From: Oscillospiraceae bacterium
GTDB taxonomy: Bacteria; Bacillota; Clostridia; Oscillospirales; Ruminococcaceae
Assembly (NCBI GenBank): GCA_900768705.1
Contig: CAAGEB010000151.1
Span: 1 to 34,489 of the forward strand
DNA: 34,489 nt
Reading direction: 5' to 3'
The stretch's first letter is position 1; every line of letters starts with the position of its first letter. The position numbers were made by a program, and so were the translations under genes. The notes below the pieces were generated by a model, which was not told the origin of the DNA, did no database searches, and was given only the letters and a program-made list of their open reading frames with translations. Shown here one piece after another: positions 1 to 7,667 of this stretch.

Positions 1-119
1 ATATCTATCAATGCAATGATATCGTCGTATAATTTGCATATCTTGTCGGCGTGCCATTTGCGGCGGTGAAGCACGAGCAATACAGCCGATACAACCGACC
101 TTGCTGCTTCATCAGCCGC
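1..119. repeat. Terminal direct repeat, left copy (circle overlap)
   Basis: These 119 bases are identical to the last 119 bases of the window (34371-34489). The repeat lies inside a coding gene whose frame continues cleanly across the join. That is what an assembler overlap on a circular molecule looks like, rather than a duplicated gene. The implied unit length is 34,370 bp. Confidence 0.95.
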
Positions 120-182
120 GGCTTTATATGCGAGCTCGGTTTCCTGCTTGTTGAATTTTGAGGGTACGTATCTTGATCTCAT
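1..182 (-). CDS. Hypothetical phage protein, N-terminal part (gene crosses the circle join)
   Basis: The ATG at 182-180 overlaps the stop of the upstream 157-aa gene by 4 bp (ATGA), so the two are translationally coupled. The frame runs off position 1 and continues at 34370-34220. The joined gene encodes 110 aa. The N-terminal half begins MRSRYVPSKFNKQE and has an alanine-rich helical stretch. The C-terminal half contains ITEKYGIDFGRLHLNVTVLS. I do not recognise the family. It sits in the early/replication operon between the VapE-side genes and the Spo0A-C-like gene, so a replication or regulatory role is possible but unproven. Confidence 0.85.
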   Translation of the reverse strand, partial: MRSRYVPSKFNKQETELAYKAAADEAARSVVSAVLLVLHRRKWHADKICKLYDDIIALID

Positions 183-652
183 GATATCAACCCCCTTTCG
201 TTCGCCTTTGCAAGTATGGATTTTTGAGTAACGTTTTCCTGCCTCATATCTGATATACATTGCACAGCAATTTTAAACGCTTCGGTGATGTCAGTATATT
301 CACCCTTTGACAGCTTAGCTAACAGCACTTCCGAATTTTTCACCCGCTGCTGCTGTGCATACCGTTCTGTCATCGCATTGATATAAACATTCATATCAGT
401 TTCGTAATCCTTGCGGATCACCCTAAGCCTGTCCTGAAATTCGTCCCTGCTGATTTGCCCTGTCCGATGTTCCATGGATATTTCTCGGAATCGGTCAAAA
501 TATTTGTATTCAGCAGCAGGGAGAGAAGAAATATCAGCATTTTCGGGGTCTGAATAGATTTTCTTTTCTCTATCCCGCCAATCGTCAGGATAAAAGACTG
601 TCCATTCGGTTTCACCGTCTTTCAGTTCGTAATTATATCTCACCTTTTTCAC
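179..652 (-). CDS. Hypothetical early phage protein, 157 aa
   Basis: It begins MKKVRYNYELKDGETEW after a GAAGGAGTG-type ribosome binding site. It is a charged, largely helical soluble protein with no signal peptide, membrane segment or metal-binding cysteine cluster. It lies directly downstream (in transcription) of the AT-rich repeat region at 660-860, and its stop overlaps the next start by 4 bp. I do not recognise a family. Its place next to the possible replication origin makes a DNA-replication accessory role conceivable. Confidence 0.7.
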   Translation of the reverse strand: MKKVRYNYELKDGETEWTVFYPDDWRDREKKIYSDPENADISSLPAAEYKYFDRFREISMEHRTGQISRDEFQDRLRVIRKDYETDMNVYINAMTERYAQQQRVKNSEVLLAKLSKGEYTDITEAFKIAVQCISDMRQENVTQKSILAKANERGLIS

Positions 653-659
653 TCCTTCT

Positions 660-860
660 GTTACAAACGTTACAAAGTTACAAGGATTTCTATAAATATA
701 AAAATCATATAAAATAAAATATTTTATTTATATTATTTCTATTTTTTATTTTTCTCCCTATTTTATTGTAACTTTGTAACAATTTTAAATAAAATGGCTA
801 TAATAAAGGGATTGAGGGTGTTACAAAGTCTGTTACAAAGTGTTACAAAGTGTTACAAAG
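660..860. repeat. GTTACAAAG repeats flanking an AT-rich segment; candidate replication origin
   Basis: Direct copies of GTTACAAAG occur at 669-677, 820-828, 832-840, 842-850 and 852-860. Variants are at 660-667 (GTTACAAA) and 677-685 (GTTACAAGG). Two inverted copies lie at 766-772 (TTGTAAC) and 772-780 (CTTTGTAAC). The last four direct copies are spaced 10-12 bp, about one helical turn. Between the clusters, 686-765 is almost pure A/T. Iterons plus a melting region next to the primase-helicase gene is the usual look of a phage or plasmid origin. The rightmost copies abut the 3' end of the VapE gene. An alternative is an operator array for the downstream gene. Confidence 0.5.
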
Positions 861-863
861 TCC

Positions 864-2315
864 CTAAATCGACAGCAAATCGTCAACACTATCCGCATAA
901 TTGTCAATATTTGAGACATTTTTCCAATATCTTTGCTGACCGTATTCGGGAAAACGCTTGCCGTTTTTTTCTTTGACCCAGCCCGTCATACCCTGCATTA
1001 TCAGCCCGATATCCATACTGTCACGCTTTGACATTGGGAGAAATTCATTGTTTAATGCTTTCCTCCATAGTTCCAGCGCACACACCTCAGAACGCCCCTC
1101 GATGTAGTCTTGTATCAGACCCACCCGATAATCGTCCTCAACAGCTGCGTCCTGCTCCGACCGTATCAGATAGATAAGGGACTGATCTGCATATGGCAGC
1201 ATTTCGCCACGGTCAAATTTGGCTTTAGCCTCTGCCCAGCATTGGCGGATATCGCTTTGAATAGCCTCTTTGTTACTGAATAAATCATATCCGTTTTGTC
1301 TGCAGGTCACAGGATACCAGCGGCGATTACCTGTCTTATCGGTCAGAAATTGTGCTTTGTTCGTGGTACCTATGAAAATGCATTGCCTCGGGTGATCCGT
1401 TACCCGTTTGTCGAATGGTCTGCGGTATCGGTCATTCTGTCGGGTGATGTATGCCTTTACGCTTTCGACTTCCTTCGCTTTGGTAGTAGCCATCATCTCA
1501 GCGATTTCACAAATCCATATTCCCTCAAGGGCTTCAATGCCCTTTGTGCCTTCGATTTCCACAAGATTATCGGTAAACCATTCATCTTTCAGTGCTAACC
1601 ACCGAATAAACGTGGATTTGCCCTCACCCTGTTTTGTTCCAACAAGAACGGGAACATCATCGAATTTACATCCGGGATTATACAGCCTGTTAATTCCGCC
1701 CGAAAAAATCAGGCGGCTTACCTCTCGGGTGTATGGTGTATCATCGCATTTTAACCACTTTGACAACAGTGTCGGAATACGTTCCACACCGTCCCATTTT
1801 ATGCTCTCGATCTCCTCAATGACGGGATTGTATTCTCGGGTGCGGAGGAACATTCTGAACCCATCGTCACACTTTTCACGGCTGTGGATTTTGTACTTTG
1901 CCTCTATGTACCCTCGGACTGTGCTGTCGTTGGTATCGTCCCATTTTTCGCCGTCCCATTCGGGGGAATATGTCAGCAGATTGAACCTTATCCCGCTGAA
2001 AAAATCGTCCTGCCGCATAATTCCGACAAAATTCTCAATGCTTGTGATAGGCTTGCCGTTACCGTCTCGCTTGATTTTTACGCCGTTTACATCGTAATTT
2101 TCAGCAATGGCAGCCCTCCGCATTTCTTCGGCTTGCTCTTCGGCTAACATTTCGGCAATTATCCGCCTGAATGCAGTTTTGACCTTGAACTCGGCAGCTT
2201 TCAGCTCGGCTTGTGCGATCAGCTCAGCCCTCTCGCTGCCCTTAACCTCGCAGATCTCCAGCAGATTTTCACGTTTCAGCAGATCCGCAGGTTCCTTAAA
2301 ATCATCTAAATTCAC
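864..2315 (-). CDS. VapE-family primase/helicase (virulence-associated E)
   Basis: This 483-aa protein has a P-loop of the VapE family, GTKQGEGKST at residues 226-235. An acidic Walker-B-like segment (IWICEIAEM) follows about 40 residues later, and the family's IFIGTTN and FLTDKTGNRRWYPV stretches come after that. The latter is the arginine-containing motif found in superfamily 3-like phage helicases. The product should load and unwind DNA at the phage origin. The first 90 residues are a helical extension with no intact toprim primase domain, so this is the helicase-type short form. The start is GTG at 2315-2313, overlapping the nuclease stop by 4 bp (GTGA). The AT-rich repeat region lies immediately beyond its 3' end. 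Confidence 0.9.
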   Translation of the reverse strand: MNLDDFKEPADLLKRENLLEICEVKGSERAELIAQAELKAAEFKVKTAFRRIIAEMLAEEQAEEMRRAAIAENYDVNGVKIKRDGNGKPITSIENFVGIMRQDDFFSGIRFNLLTYSPEWDGEKWDDTNDSTVRGYIEAKYKIHSREKCDDGFRMFLRTREYNPVIEEIESIKWDGVERIPTLLSKWLKCDDTPYTREVSRLIFSGGINRLYNPGCKFDDVPVLVGTKQGEGKSTFIRWLALKDEWFTDNLVEIEGTKGIEALEGIWICEIAEMMATTKAKEVESVKAYITRQNDRYRRPFDKRVTDHPRQCIFIGTTNKAQFLTDKTGNRRWYPVTCRQNGYDLFSNKEAIQSDIRQCWAEAKAKFDRGEMLPYADQSLIYLIRSEQDAAVEDDYRVGLIQDYIEGRSEVCALELWRKALNNEFLPMSKRDSMDIGLIMQGMTGWVKEKNGKRFPEYGQQRYWKNVSNIDNYADSVDDLLSI

Positions 2316-2830
2316 ATATACTCACCGCTTTCCAAGCGTTCTTTCAGTTCCCGATATAAAACATCATGAATGATTTTCCCGCTGCTTTCCGCCTTGCAGA
2401 AAATTATCTGACAATCATATCTCGCCATCCATGCGAATAGGCTCGCAGAATAGGCAGCAGGCGAAAGCTGTGAGCGGTATTTATGGGCATAAAGGTTTTC
2501 ATATGTAGCATTTTCTACAAGCATATACAGCCGCATACCAATGCTTTTTGCCCTGTCAAATTCTCTAACAAAACGCTCCCGATCTCTGCCAAAGCAAGCA
2601 GCAAGCTCGTCAAGGCTCATTTTTCGCTCGATAGCAACCTTTTCGGCAAGGGAAAATTCTCCCTCGCCGATGGTGCATTTTATCGAATAATCGCCCGAAA
2701 AAAGCTTCATTCGCTGATGTTCAAGCCCTGTTTGATGTATCCTTTTCCGCAAAGCCTCCGTGTCCTGCTCACGGGTATCGACCAGCAGAACAGCAGAATC
2801 CAATGCGGATTTTAACTCAAAAGGTGTCAT
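2312..2830 (-). CDS. ERCC4-type nuclease
   Basis: This 172-aa protein carries the ERCC4/XPF nuclease signature in order: DTREQ at residues 18-22, GDY at 46-48 and ERK at 68-70 followed by MSLDEL. These match the GDX(n)ERKX3D metal-binding core. It should cut branched or flap DNA during replication or recombination. It is about the size of the isolated nuclease domain, without helicase or HhH modules, as is common in phages. It lies between the SSB-like gene (TGA then ATG, one base apart) and the VapE gene (4-bp overlap). Confidence 0.9.
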   Translation of the reverse strand: MTPFELKSALDSAVLLVDTREQDTEALRKRIHQTGLEHQRMKLFSGDYSIKCTIGEGEFSLAEKVAIERKMSLDELAACFGRDRERFVREFDRAKSIGMRLYMLVENATYENLYAHKYRSQLSPAAYSASLFAWMARYDCQIIFCKAESSGKIIHDVLYRELKERLESGEYM

Positions 2831-2831
2831 A

Positions 2832-3428
2832 TCAGAACGGGAGATCCGAATCGCTTACTTCGGCAAAATCCTTCATGGAATCCGAAGCCTGAGCAGGAGC
2901 TGTGCTTGTGCTGCCCTTGAGCGGCTTGGGCTTAGGTACCTTAAAATCTCCGCTTCGTATCTTTTCAGCATCAATGAATCCGTAAGGCTGAGATTTCCAG
3001 CCCGATTTGCCTTCCCATTCCCATTCCTGAGACTGAAACAGGCAGCCGACAACAAGCCCTTTGAGAGCCTTTTCATTCCAATCCCAATGGTAGCCGCTGT
3101 TGCTCTCCTCAATGGCTGTGATGTTAGTTTTGAACATAGACTTGATTTTCTCGTCCATCTCAGAGCCATCATCGGAGGGTACGGACATTCTGAGAACACC
3201 CTTCCATTTCTTGTCCTCGCCCTGCTGAGAGCGGTAATCGCTTGTAAAAAATCCGCTGTATTCACCCTCGATGATGTCAATGCTGATTTCCAGCTTGTTA
3301 AAAGTGCCCTTTGAGGACTTGTAAGCCTTCTCCTCGGCGTTAAGTATCTTGCAGACATATCCGCCTGCGGGAAGTGTAGGTCTGCTTGAAAAGGTCTGTG
3401 TGGTATCATAATTTTTGAATGGTTTCAT
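2832..3428 (-). CDS. DUF669-family single-stranded-DNA-binding-like protein
   Basis: This 198-aa protein begins MKPFKNYDTTQTF and matches DUF669 phage proteins. It has a predicted beta-rich body (residues 15-150, with GEYSGFFTSDYRS) and a flexible Pro/Ser/Ala linker. The C-terminus is acidic with an aromatic end, SDSDLPF, the same kind of tip as bacterial SSB (DDDIPF), through which partner proteins are recruited. With the neighbouring Sak4-like ATPase and ERCC4 nuclease it forms a plausible recombination module. A clear AGGAGG ribosome binding site precedes the ATG. Confidence 0.85.
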   Translation of the reverse strand: MKPFKNYDTTQTFSSRPTLPAGGYVCKILNAEEKAYKSSKGTFNKLEISIDIIEGEYSGFFTSDYRSQQGEDKKWKGVLRMSVPSDDGSEMDEKIKSMFKTNITAIEESNSGYHWDWNEKALKGLVVGCLFQSQEWEWEGKSGWKSQPYGFIDAEKIRSGDFKVPKPKPLKGSTSTAPAQASDSMKDFAEVSDSDLPF

Positions 3429-3447
3429 TATTTGTTTTCCTCCTGTT

Positions 3448-3549
3448 TTATCTGAAATTTTTATTTATTCTGTTCGGGAGCACTTCATGTTCTATCACAT
3501 GGGCTAACCATTTGGATCTATCTTTGAATCCTTCGGCTTTCCAAAACAT
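3448..3549 (-). CDS. Possible small gene without a good start (33 aa from ATG; open to 3603)
   Basis: The 170 bases between the ATPase and SSB-like genes hold one open frame whose translation looks protein-like: charged, ending EVLPNRINKNFR. The only ATG (3549-3547) lacks a ribosome binding site. The frame is open further upstream to about 3603, and an AUA codon at 3603-3601 sits next to an AGG. Either a rare start codon is used or this is a decayed gene. No function is suggested. Confidence 0.3.
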   Translation of the reverse strand: MFWKAEGFKDRSKWLAHVIEHEVLPNRINKNFR

Positions 3550-3599
3550 ATCAATTATTACTTTGTTTTTGGGATCCCGATATCTCAGTAGTTTTATAT

Positions 3600-4250
3600 T
3601 TATGACCTTTTTTTATCGTTTTCCTCCCATTCATAATAATTTCTTATCGCCGTATCAACAGCTTTAAGGTCGTTCTCCATCTGATCCTCGGGGAACATAT
3701 CCTCGGGCGATTTGGTAATGTCATAGCCATCGGTCTTAGTTTTGAAAAAATGGTTATTTCCCTGAGTACAGCAACGCAAAGCAATTGTGCATCTGCCGAC
3801 AATATCGACCTTGTTATCCAGCAGTTTGCCGATAGTGCGGAGCTTGAAATTTCCGAAATCATCGGAATCCTCATGCATAATGATATAGACGATGACATCT
3901 TTCGGCAAATCGGTCTTGATGAATTTCAGCAGTCCCCAGAAGTTATCGGCAATGTTGTCGTACATCTTGAATGTGTCGCCGCCCCGCTTGTCCTTGCTGT
4001 GTTCGTCCATGAACTGATTTGCAAGAATAAATCCCGCATCATCAATTACAGCAGTCTTTGTAGGCATTTTCTGCAAGCCTGCACGAATAAGTGCAGTATT
4101 ATCGGAAACTGTTGTATATTTGAATTTCTTGCGGAATGGCAGGCTCTTATCGCCCACGTTGACATAATAAATCTCGTCCTCGGCAAAATTCTTGAGACTG
4201 CGGCTCTTTCCGCTGCCTGATTTGCCGTATATTAAAACAGGCTCACCCAT
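3600..4250 (-). CDS. Sak4-like RecA-fold ATPase (phage ATP-binding protein)
   Basis: The protein is 216 aa from the ATG at 4250, chosen because AAGGAAGG lies at the right distance. A GTG at 4259 is an alternative. The Walker A motif GKSGSGKS is at residues 9-16, and AVIDDAGFILA around residue 70 fits Walker B. Size, fold signature and the adjacent SSB-like protein match phage Sak4-type single-strand annealing ATPases, also annotated as phage nucleotide-binding protein. The expected role is ATP-dependent annealing in phage recombination. The Sak4 assignment is by pattern and context. A generic AAA protein is the alternative. Confidence 0.75.
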   Translation of the reverse strand: MGEPVLIYGKSGSGKSRSLKNFAEDEIYYVNVGDKSLPFRKKFKYTTVSDNTALIRAGLQKMPTKTAVIDDAGFILANQFMDEHSKDKRGGDTFKMYDNIADNFWGLLKFIKTDLPKDVIVYIIMHEDSDDFGNFKLRTIGKLLDNKVDIVGRCTIALRCCTQGNNHFFKTKTDGYDITKSPEDMFPEDQMENDLKAVDTAIRNYYEWEENDKKRS

Positions 4251-4443
4251 TATCTTCACCTTCCTTTATTTCCATATGCTCAGCCGCAAATTTTATCATC
4301 TGCGAGGCTATGTAGGACATTGACAGCCCCGTTTCAGCCTCTATCTGAGCAATAGCATTATAGGCTTCACCGCTCACTCTGATAATCGTTGATGTTGCAG
4401 CCGTGACCTTTGGGGCGGGCTTGACGAATATCAGCTTATCCAT
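4243..4443 (-). CDS. Small ribbon-helix-helix-like protein, 66 aa
   Basis: The product starts MDKLIFVKPAPK and contains a beta strand (TSTIIRVS) followed by two helices (EAYNAIAQIEAETG and MSYIASQMIKFAAEH). This is the strand-helix-helix order of RHH DNA-binding proteins. The ATG at 4443 is preceded by AAGGAG. It overlaps the upstream gene's stop by 8 bp, and its own stop overlaps the ATPase start by 8 bp. It may bind DNA as a dimer. The family call is tentative. Confidence 0.65.
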   Translation of the reverse strand: MDKLIFVKPAPKVTAATSTIIRVSGEAYNAIAQIEAETGLSMSYIASQMIKFAAEHMEIKEGEDNG

Positions 4444-4675
4444 CGTTATCACGCTCCTTGTTCAGGCTCTCCCAGAATGGGCATTCCTGCCCGATAAACT
4501 TAGCAGGATAAGCAGGCACAGCCTTATTCAGCTGACAAATTCGGCTTGATTGGCTGTAATAGGGGCATTGAAAGCAGGAAACATCTGCATTGCCCCTGTT
4601 GTCAATCGGGAAACTGACCGATATTACAGCCGAAGCCTTAACAAATCCCGATACTCCCGAGGAGAAGTCAGCCAT
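4436..4675 (-). CDS. Cysteine-rich small phage protein, 79 aa
   Basis: The protein has four cysteines in its second half: CFQCPYY, then SRICQLNK, then GQECPFWE. This is a likely structural zinc or Fe-S site. The N-terminal part (FSSGVSGFVKASAVISVSF) is beta-prone. The start at ATG 4675-4673 overlaps the previous stop in the arrangement TGATG. I do not recognise a named family, though the protein looks typical of Clostridia phage replication operons, next to Sak4/SSB genes. Confidence 0.7.
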   Translation of the reverse strand: MADFSSGVSGFVKASAVISVSFPIDNRGNADVSCFQCPYYSQSSRICQLNKAVPAYPAKFIGQECPFWESLNKERDNDG

Positions 4676-4827
4676 CAATCATACGCCTCCTCGCTGGTGT
4701 CATATTCATATGGATAATCGTCATCCTCGTCATAATCGTCATAATCATCAGTATCAGGATTAAGCCAACGCTCCTCGCAGGCTCTTATTGTAGCCTGGTC
4801 TCTCATACGGTCAAAATCACTGTACAT
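4675..4827 (-). CDS. Tiny acidic protein, 50 aa
   Basis: A 51-codon gene runs from the ATG at 4827-4825 to a TGA overlapping the next ATG by one base (TGATG). The product starts MYSDFDRMRDQATIRACEER, then becomes a nearly pure Asp/Glu/Tyr tail (DDYDDYDEDDDYPYEYD). Such DNA-mimic-like acidic tails occur in some phage inhibitors, but nothing here shows that role. Coupling on both sides supports it being a real gene. Confidence 0.7.
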   Translation of the reverse strand: MYSDFDRMRDQATIRACEERWLNPDTDDYDDYDEDDDYPYEYDTSEEAYD

Positions 4828-4984
4828 CTTCGTCACCGTCCTCGCTGTCGCTTTCAGTTTCGCCTAAGAATGCAAGGATATCTTCCTTGCTGACGTATCT
4901 GCTTGATTTGATGTAATTTATAATTGTTTCGTACAGAGTAGCCTTTCTTGCCAGCTCCACAATTTCTTCAAAACTGATGTTCAT
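4817..4984 (-). CDS. Small hypothetical protein with acidic tail, 55 aa
   Basis: The ATG at 4984 is chosen because GAGGAGG lies 9 bases before it. An in-frame ATG at 5002 would place that site inside the gene. The product begins MNISFEEIVELARKATLYET and ends in an acidic stretch (ESDSEDGDEDVQ). It overlaps the following acidic gene by 11 bp. I see no recognisable domain, but it is probably helical and cytoplasmic. Confidence 0.7.
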   Translation of the reverse strand: MNISFEEIVELARKATLYETIINYIKSSRYVSKEDILAFLGETESDSEDGDEDVQ

Positions 4985-4998
4985 ATTATTATACCTCC

Positions 4999-6360
4999 TC
5001 AAATCATTTTTAACTGCCCGTTCTCCATCAGAAGAACCTCGGCATCATATTCCTCGTCAAGCCCTGTGCCTTCCAGCTCCACAAGCTCACCGAAATCATC
5101 ATAAACGCAAGGCTTTGCATCAAACAGCCTGCTGTTGTCTCCGAACCTTTCAATTACCCTTGCTTTCATTCCGTCATCGGTAAAAGCGTCATAGATGTTG
5201 TTATTTCGCTTGATTTTGAACAGCTTGAATAATTGCTCCCGATATCCGAAATGCTCCATGCAGCTCTCCCAAGCCTTTGGGTGGGTCTGCCGCAGGATTG
5301 ACAAATGATTATCCTTGAATTGCAAGTCCGTTCCACACATAATGCAGCCATTCCGCTTGATGTGCTGTATGCTGCCGTCCTTTGCTGTATAGGTAATATC
5401 ATACAGCGGCGAATACTCCAGATTGTATTTATGGATATATTCCCATACATCGTCATCAGTCCACATACCAATAGGGGAAATATGATAGAATGCCCCGTCC
5501 TTGATATGCGGTCTATGGCTCTCGAAGATGTGTCCACGTGTCGCAATGCTTGTCATGCGGCTATGACTTTCCGAAGCCATAAGCCCCTTGAAAACCATGT
5601 CAACGTCAAGTTCCGCTTGCAACCTCTCGGAAGGCTCTTTTTTCAGCAGCTTGCAGCAATGCTGCGAGAATTTACATTCTCTCAGGATATCATAGTAATC
5701 TTTCAGCTTGTCCTTCTCGCTTGCCGTCTGCGAATATTTTAGAAAACATTCGATGTTTATCCGATGTGCGTCCAGCTTTGAGGCTGATTTCCCAAGCAGC
5801 GGAGCGCCGTACTGCTCAACGCAGTAAGCAAATGTTTTCGGCTTTCCTGCGAAGAAACAATTGGATTTGTTCAGCGTATATCCCCGCTTTGTTGCCGCCT
5901 CGATAAGAGCTTTCTGCCCCTTGAGTTTACCATCGGGCTTCAATATCTCTGAAAGTGCGCCCTCGCTTTCAAGCAACTCCACAATCTGCCTTGCAAAATC
6001 ATATCGCAGCTCAGGCTCATCAAGCCTTGACAGCTTTGTTTCCTTAAAATTATCCTTGAAATGCTCCTTGCCGTATTTCCTTGCAAATTTCAGGCTCTCG
6101 GGAAATTCAATCCCCGTATTTCCGAATATGCCATAAACTTTTTTGAAGTCCTCGGGGAAATTTCTCTCGAAGATGTCCGCAACAACCTCCGAGTCCTTTC
6201 CGCCCGAGAATGCTATTGCAATTTTATGCTTGCTTAGGGAAATAGCCTGTCTGATAATTTCTATGGATATCTGCTCTTTGACTTCCAGCGGAAGCTTCTG
6301 CATATCGTTGATTTCGGAGAAACGGTATGACGGCTTTATGTATTTCTGAACATCAGCCAT
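4999..6360 (-). CDS. PP-loop ATPase, PAPS-reductase/DndC-like family
   Basis: This 453-aa protein starts at ATG 6360, preceded by AAAGAGGTGG. SGGKDS at residues 52-57 is the PP-loop that binds ATP in adenylating enzymes. Two cysteine groups, RECKFSQHCC in the middle and NGCIMCG toward the C-terminus, could hold an Fe-S cluster as in DndC/CysH relatives. WTDDDVWEYI is the conserved PAPS-reductase-family segment. Such proteins are frequent in Clostridia phages. Proposed roles include sulfur chemistry on DNA or RNA or defence evasion, but the substrate cannot be read from sequence. It lies between a 35-aa zinc-ribbon gene and the small acidic genes. Confidence 0.85.
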   Translation of the reverse strand: MADVQKYIKPSYRFSEINDMQKLPLEVKEQISIEIIRQAISLSKHKIAIAFSGGKDSEVVADIFERNFPEDFKKVYGIFGNTGIEFPESLKFARKYGKEHFKDNFKETKLSRLDEPELRYDFARQIVELLESEGALSEILKPDGKLKGQKALIEAATKRGYTLNKSNCFFAGKPKTFAYCVEQYGAPLLGKSASKLDAHRINIECFLKYSQTASEKDKLKDYYDILRECKFSQHCCKLLKKEPSERLQAELDVDMVFKGLMASESHSRMTSIATRGHIFESHRPHIKDGAFYHISPIGMWTDDDVWEYIHKYNLEYSPLYDITYTAKDGSIQHIKRNGCIMCGTDLQFKDNHLSILRQTHPKAWESCMEHFGYREQLFKLFKIKRNNNIYDAFTDDGMKARVIERFGDNSRLFDAKPCVYDDFGELVELEGTGLDEEYDAEVLLMENGQLKMI

Positions 6361-6467
6361 CAATCCCACCTCTTTCCGTAAATCCTGCGATAACAAGAAG
6401 TGCAGTAATACAGACCGAGACTTCTGTAAACGGCTTTCTTGCCGCATTTGCAACGCTTAATTTTCAA
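6360..6467 (-). CDS. Tiny zinc-ribbon peptide, 35 aa, TTG start
   Basis: The TTG at 6467-6465 is preceded by GGGGGTG. The product is MKIKRCKCGKKAVYRSLGLY followed by a CTSC motif and a basic tail. CxC and CxxC pairs give a complete four-cysteine zinc site in 35 residues. It overlaps the HTH gene upstream by 11 bp and couples by TGATG to the PP-loop gene downstream. Its link to the PP-loop gene suggests an accessory, possibly nucleic-acid-binding partner. Confidence 0.65.
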   Translation of the reverse strand: MKIKRCKCGKKAVYRSLGLYYCTSCYRRIYGKRWD

Positions 6468-7161
6468 ACTGTACACCCCCAAGGAAATCATCTATCTCTG
6501 CTATCTGCCTTTTCCAGTCGTCAATGACCGCCTGCTCCTGCGCAATCTGCTCCTCAAGCTCTGCCTTTCTTCCCCAGCAAGCCTCAATGACCGCCTGCGG
6601 AATTACGGGCTTGACATTTTCCTCGGAAGGTGTTACAATATCAGCAGGAATATCTTCGCAAATTTCCTGCTCTGAGCCTGTTTCGGTTGCCGCCGTTTCA
6701 GGCTCTTTCTTATTTCTGTCAACCATATACGCTTCGATGTCGGTATCGGCTGTGACCTCGTAACGATGTGCTTCTTCATCATAATCCATGGAAGCGTCGT
6801 GCATTTCCTCAAAGGTGGGAGCTTTATTGCCGAAGCAGCTCTCTCCATGCTCCTTGTAATCCTTTAAAACGTTGTAAACGCTGGACTTGTCAACATTAAA
6901 CCTATGCGCGATTTGATTGACCTTCATGCCCGAATCTCTGAGAGAGATTATTTCCCTCTTGTTTTCTTCCGAAAGCTTTTTCATTTTTCTTTCTTCCCTT
7001 CTTATCATATTTCTTGGCTTACCGTCAATGCTTTCAAACCGTGTGCAGCCGTCCCTGGCAGGGCAACCGCGCTTTTCGTGTTTATGAAGCAGATACTGGC
7101 AGCCTATAATATTGTCCATGCCGCTGTAGAAGCCGTAGCGGCAACCCTTACAATTACTCAT
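6457..7161 (-). CDS. Cys-rich HTH protein with C-terminal coiled coil, 234 aa
   Basis: Residues 1-45 hold cysteines at 4, 7, 21, 33 and 39 (NCKGCRYG, GCPARDGC), a probable metal site. Residues about 63-100 form a resolvase/transposase-like helix-turn-helix (LRDSGMKVNQIAHRFNVDKS). The final 40 residues (KAELEEQIAQEQAVIDDWKR) form a coiled coil. The whole looks like a DNA-binding early regulator. GAGAGGAAAACGTT precedes the ATG. Confidence 0.75.
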   Translation of the reverse strand: MSNCKGCRYGFYSGMDNIIGCQYLLHKHEKRGCPARDGCTRFESIDGKPRNMIRREERKMKKLSEENKREIISLRDSGMKVNQIAHRFNVDKSSVYNVLKDYKEHGESCFGNKAPTFEEMHDASMDYDEEAHRYEVTADTDIEAYMVDRNKKEPETAATETGSEQEICEDIPADIVTPSEENVKPVIPQAVIEACWGRKAELEEQIAQEQAVIDDWKRQIAEIDDFLGGVQFEN

Positions 7162-7200
7162 AACGTTTTCCTCTCAGTCTGCCGCCGATGCAGGCGCTTT

Positions 7201-7353
7201 TTATGTACCGTTGCGCCTGTTCTCGGCAATGGTCGCAACAACAGCCAGAACCGAAAACATCACAACGCCGATAAAAAAAGTCCCGTCTCCCGTCCATATT
7301 CCGATAAGAAACGACAGGATCAGAGCCGCAGCGGTCACAAGTATCTCTTTCAT
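7201..7353 (-). CDS. Small two-helix membrane protein, 50 aa
   Basis: This short gene is coupled to the previous one by a 4-bp ATGA overlap (7350-7353). The product has two hydrophobic segments, residues 4-20 (ILVTAAALILSFLIGIW) and 26-43 (FFIGVVMFSVLAVVATI), and a basic C-terminus. It is therefore an inner-membrane hairpin peptide. In an early operon this could be a superinfection-exclusion or host-modulating peptide, but no family is recognised. Confidence 0.65.
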   Translation of the reverse strand: MKEILVTAAALILSFLIGIWTGDGTFFIGVVMFSVLAVVATIAENRRNGT

Positions 7354-7493
7354 TCTGCAGCTACCTCCTTCCGAATCTCTCTTCCCTGCTCCATTGCTCT
7401 GATGAGCCTTGCGATCGTATCGGCAAGAGCATCAATGGAAGGCTCCTGCTTGATGTTGACGAGTCTTGTGCTCTCTGTCTGCTGCTTAGTCAT
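7350..7493 (-). CDS. Small hypothetical protein, 47 aa
   Basis: The ATG at 7493 overlaps the upstream TGA (ATGA), and its own TGA overlaps the next ATG in the same way. The product starts MTKQQTESTRLVNIKQEPSI and ends in an amphipathic helix rich in Arg and Glu (DTIARLIRAMEQGREIRK). No domain is recognised. The strict coupling on both sides is the main evidence. Confidence 0.65.
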   Translation of the reverse strand: MTKQQTESTRLVNIKQEPSIDALADTIARLIRAMEQGREIRKEVAAE

Positions 7494-7657
7494 ATTACCA
7501 CCTTATATCCTTTCTTAGTCTTAGCGAAAATGCTTACAGCGCATTCGCCGTCGGTATCTTCACAGTGCTGCCTTGCGGCGGCTCTGGCTTCATCGAAGGT
7601 GTCAAAGGTACCGATAAGGTCCTCGAAGCCCTCGTATGTGTCGATTACTTTGTACAT
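7490..7657 (-). CDS. Small hypothetical protein, 55 aa
   Basis: The ATG at 7657-7655 follows AAGGAGGTAATC. The protein starts MYKVIDTYEGFEDLIGTFDT, has a charged helix (FDEARAAARQHCED) and ends GYKVVI. This alpha/beta pattern is common in small phage proteins of about this size, but the family is not named here. It begins a run of three genes joined by 4-bp overlaps. The promoter for the opposite-strand gene at 7730 lies directly upstream. Confidence 0.7.
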   Translation of the reverse strand: MYKVIDTYEGFEDLIGTFDTFDEARAAARQHCEDTDGECAVSIFAKTKKGYKVVI

Positions 7658-7667
7658 GATTACCTCC

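Noticed and set aside
660..860. CRISPR-like appearance of GTTACAAAG repeats
   Set aside because: Repeat units are 9 bases with spacings of 1-3 bases, no unique spacers and no cas genes; iterons fit better.
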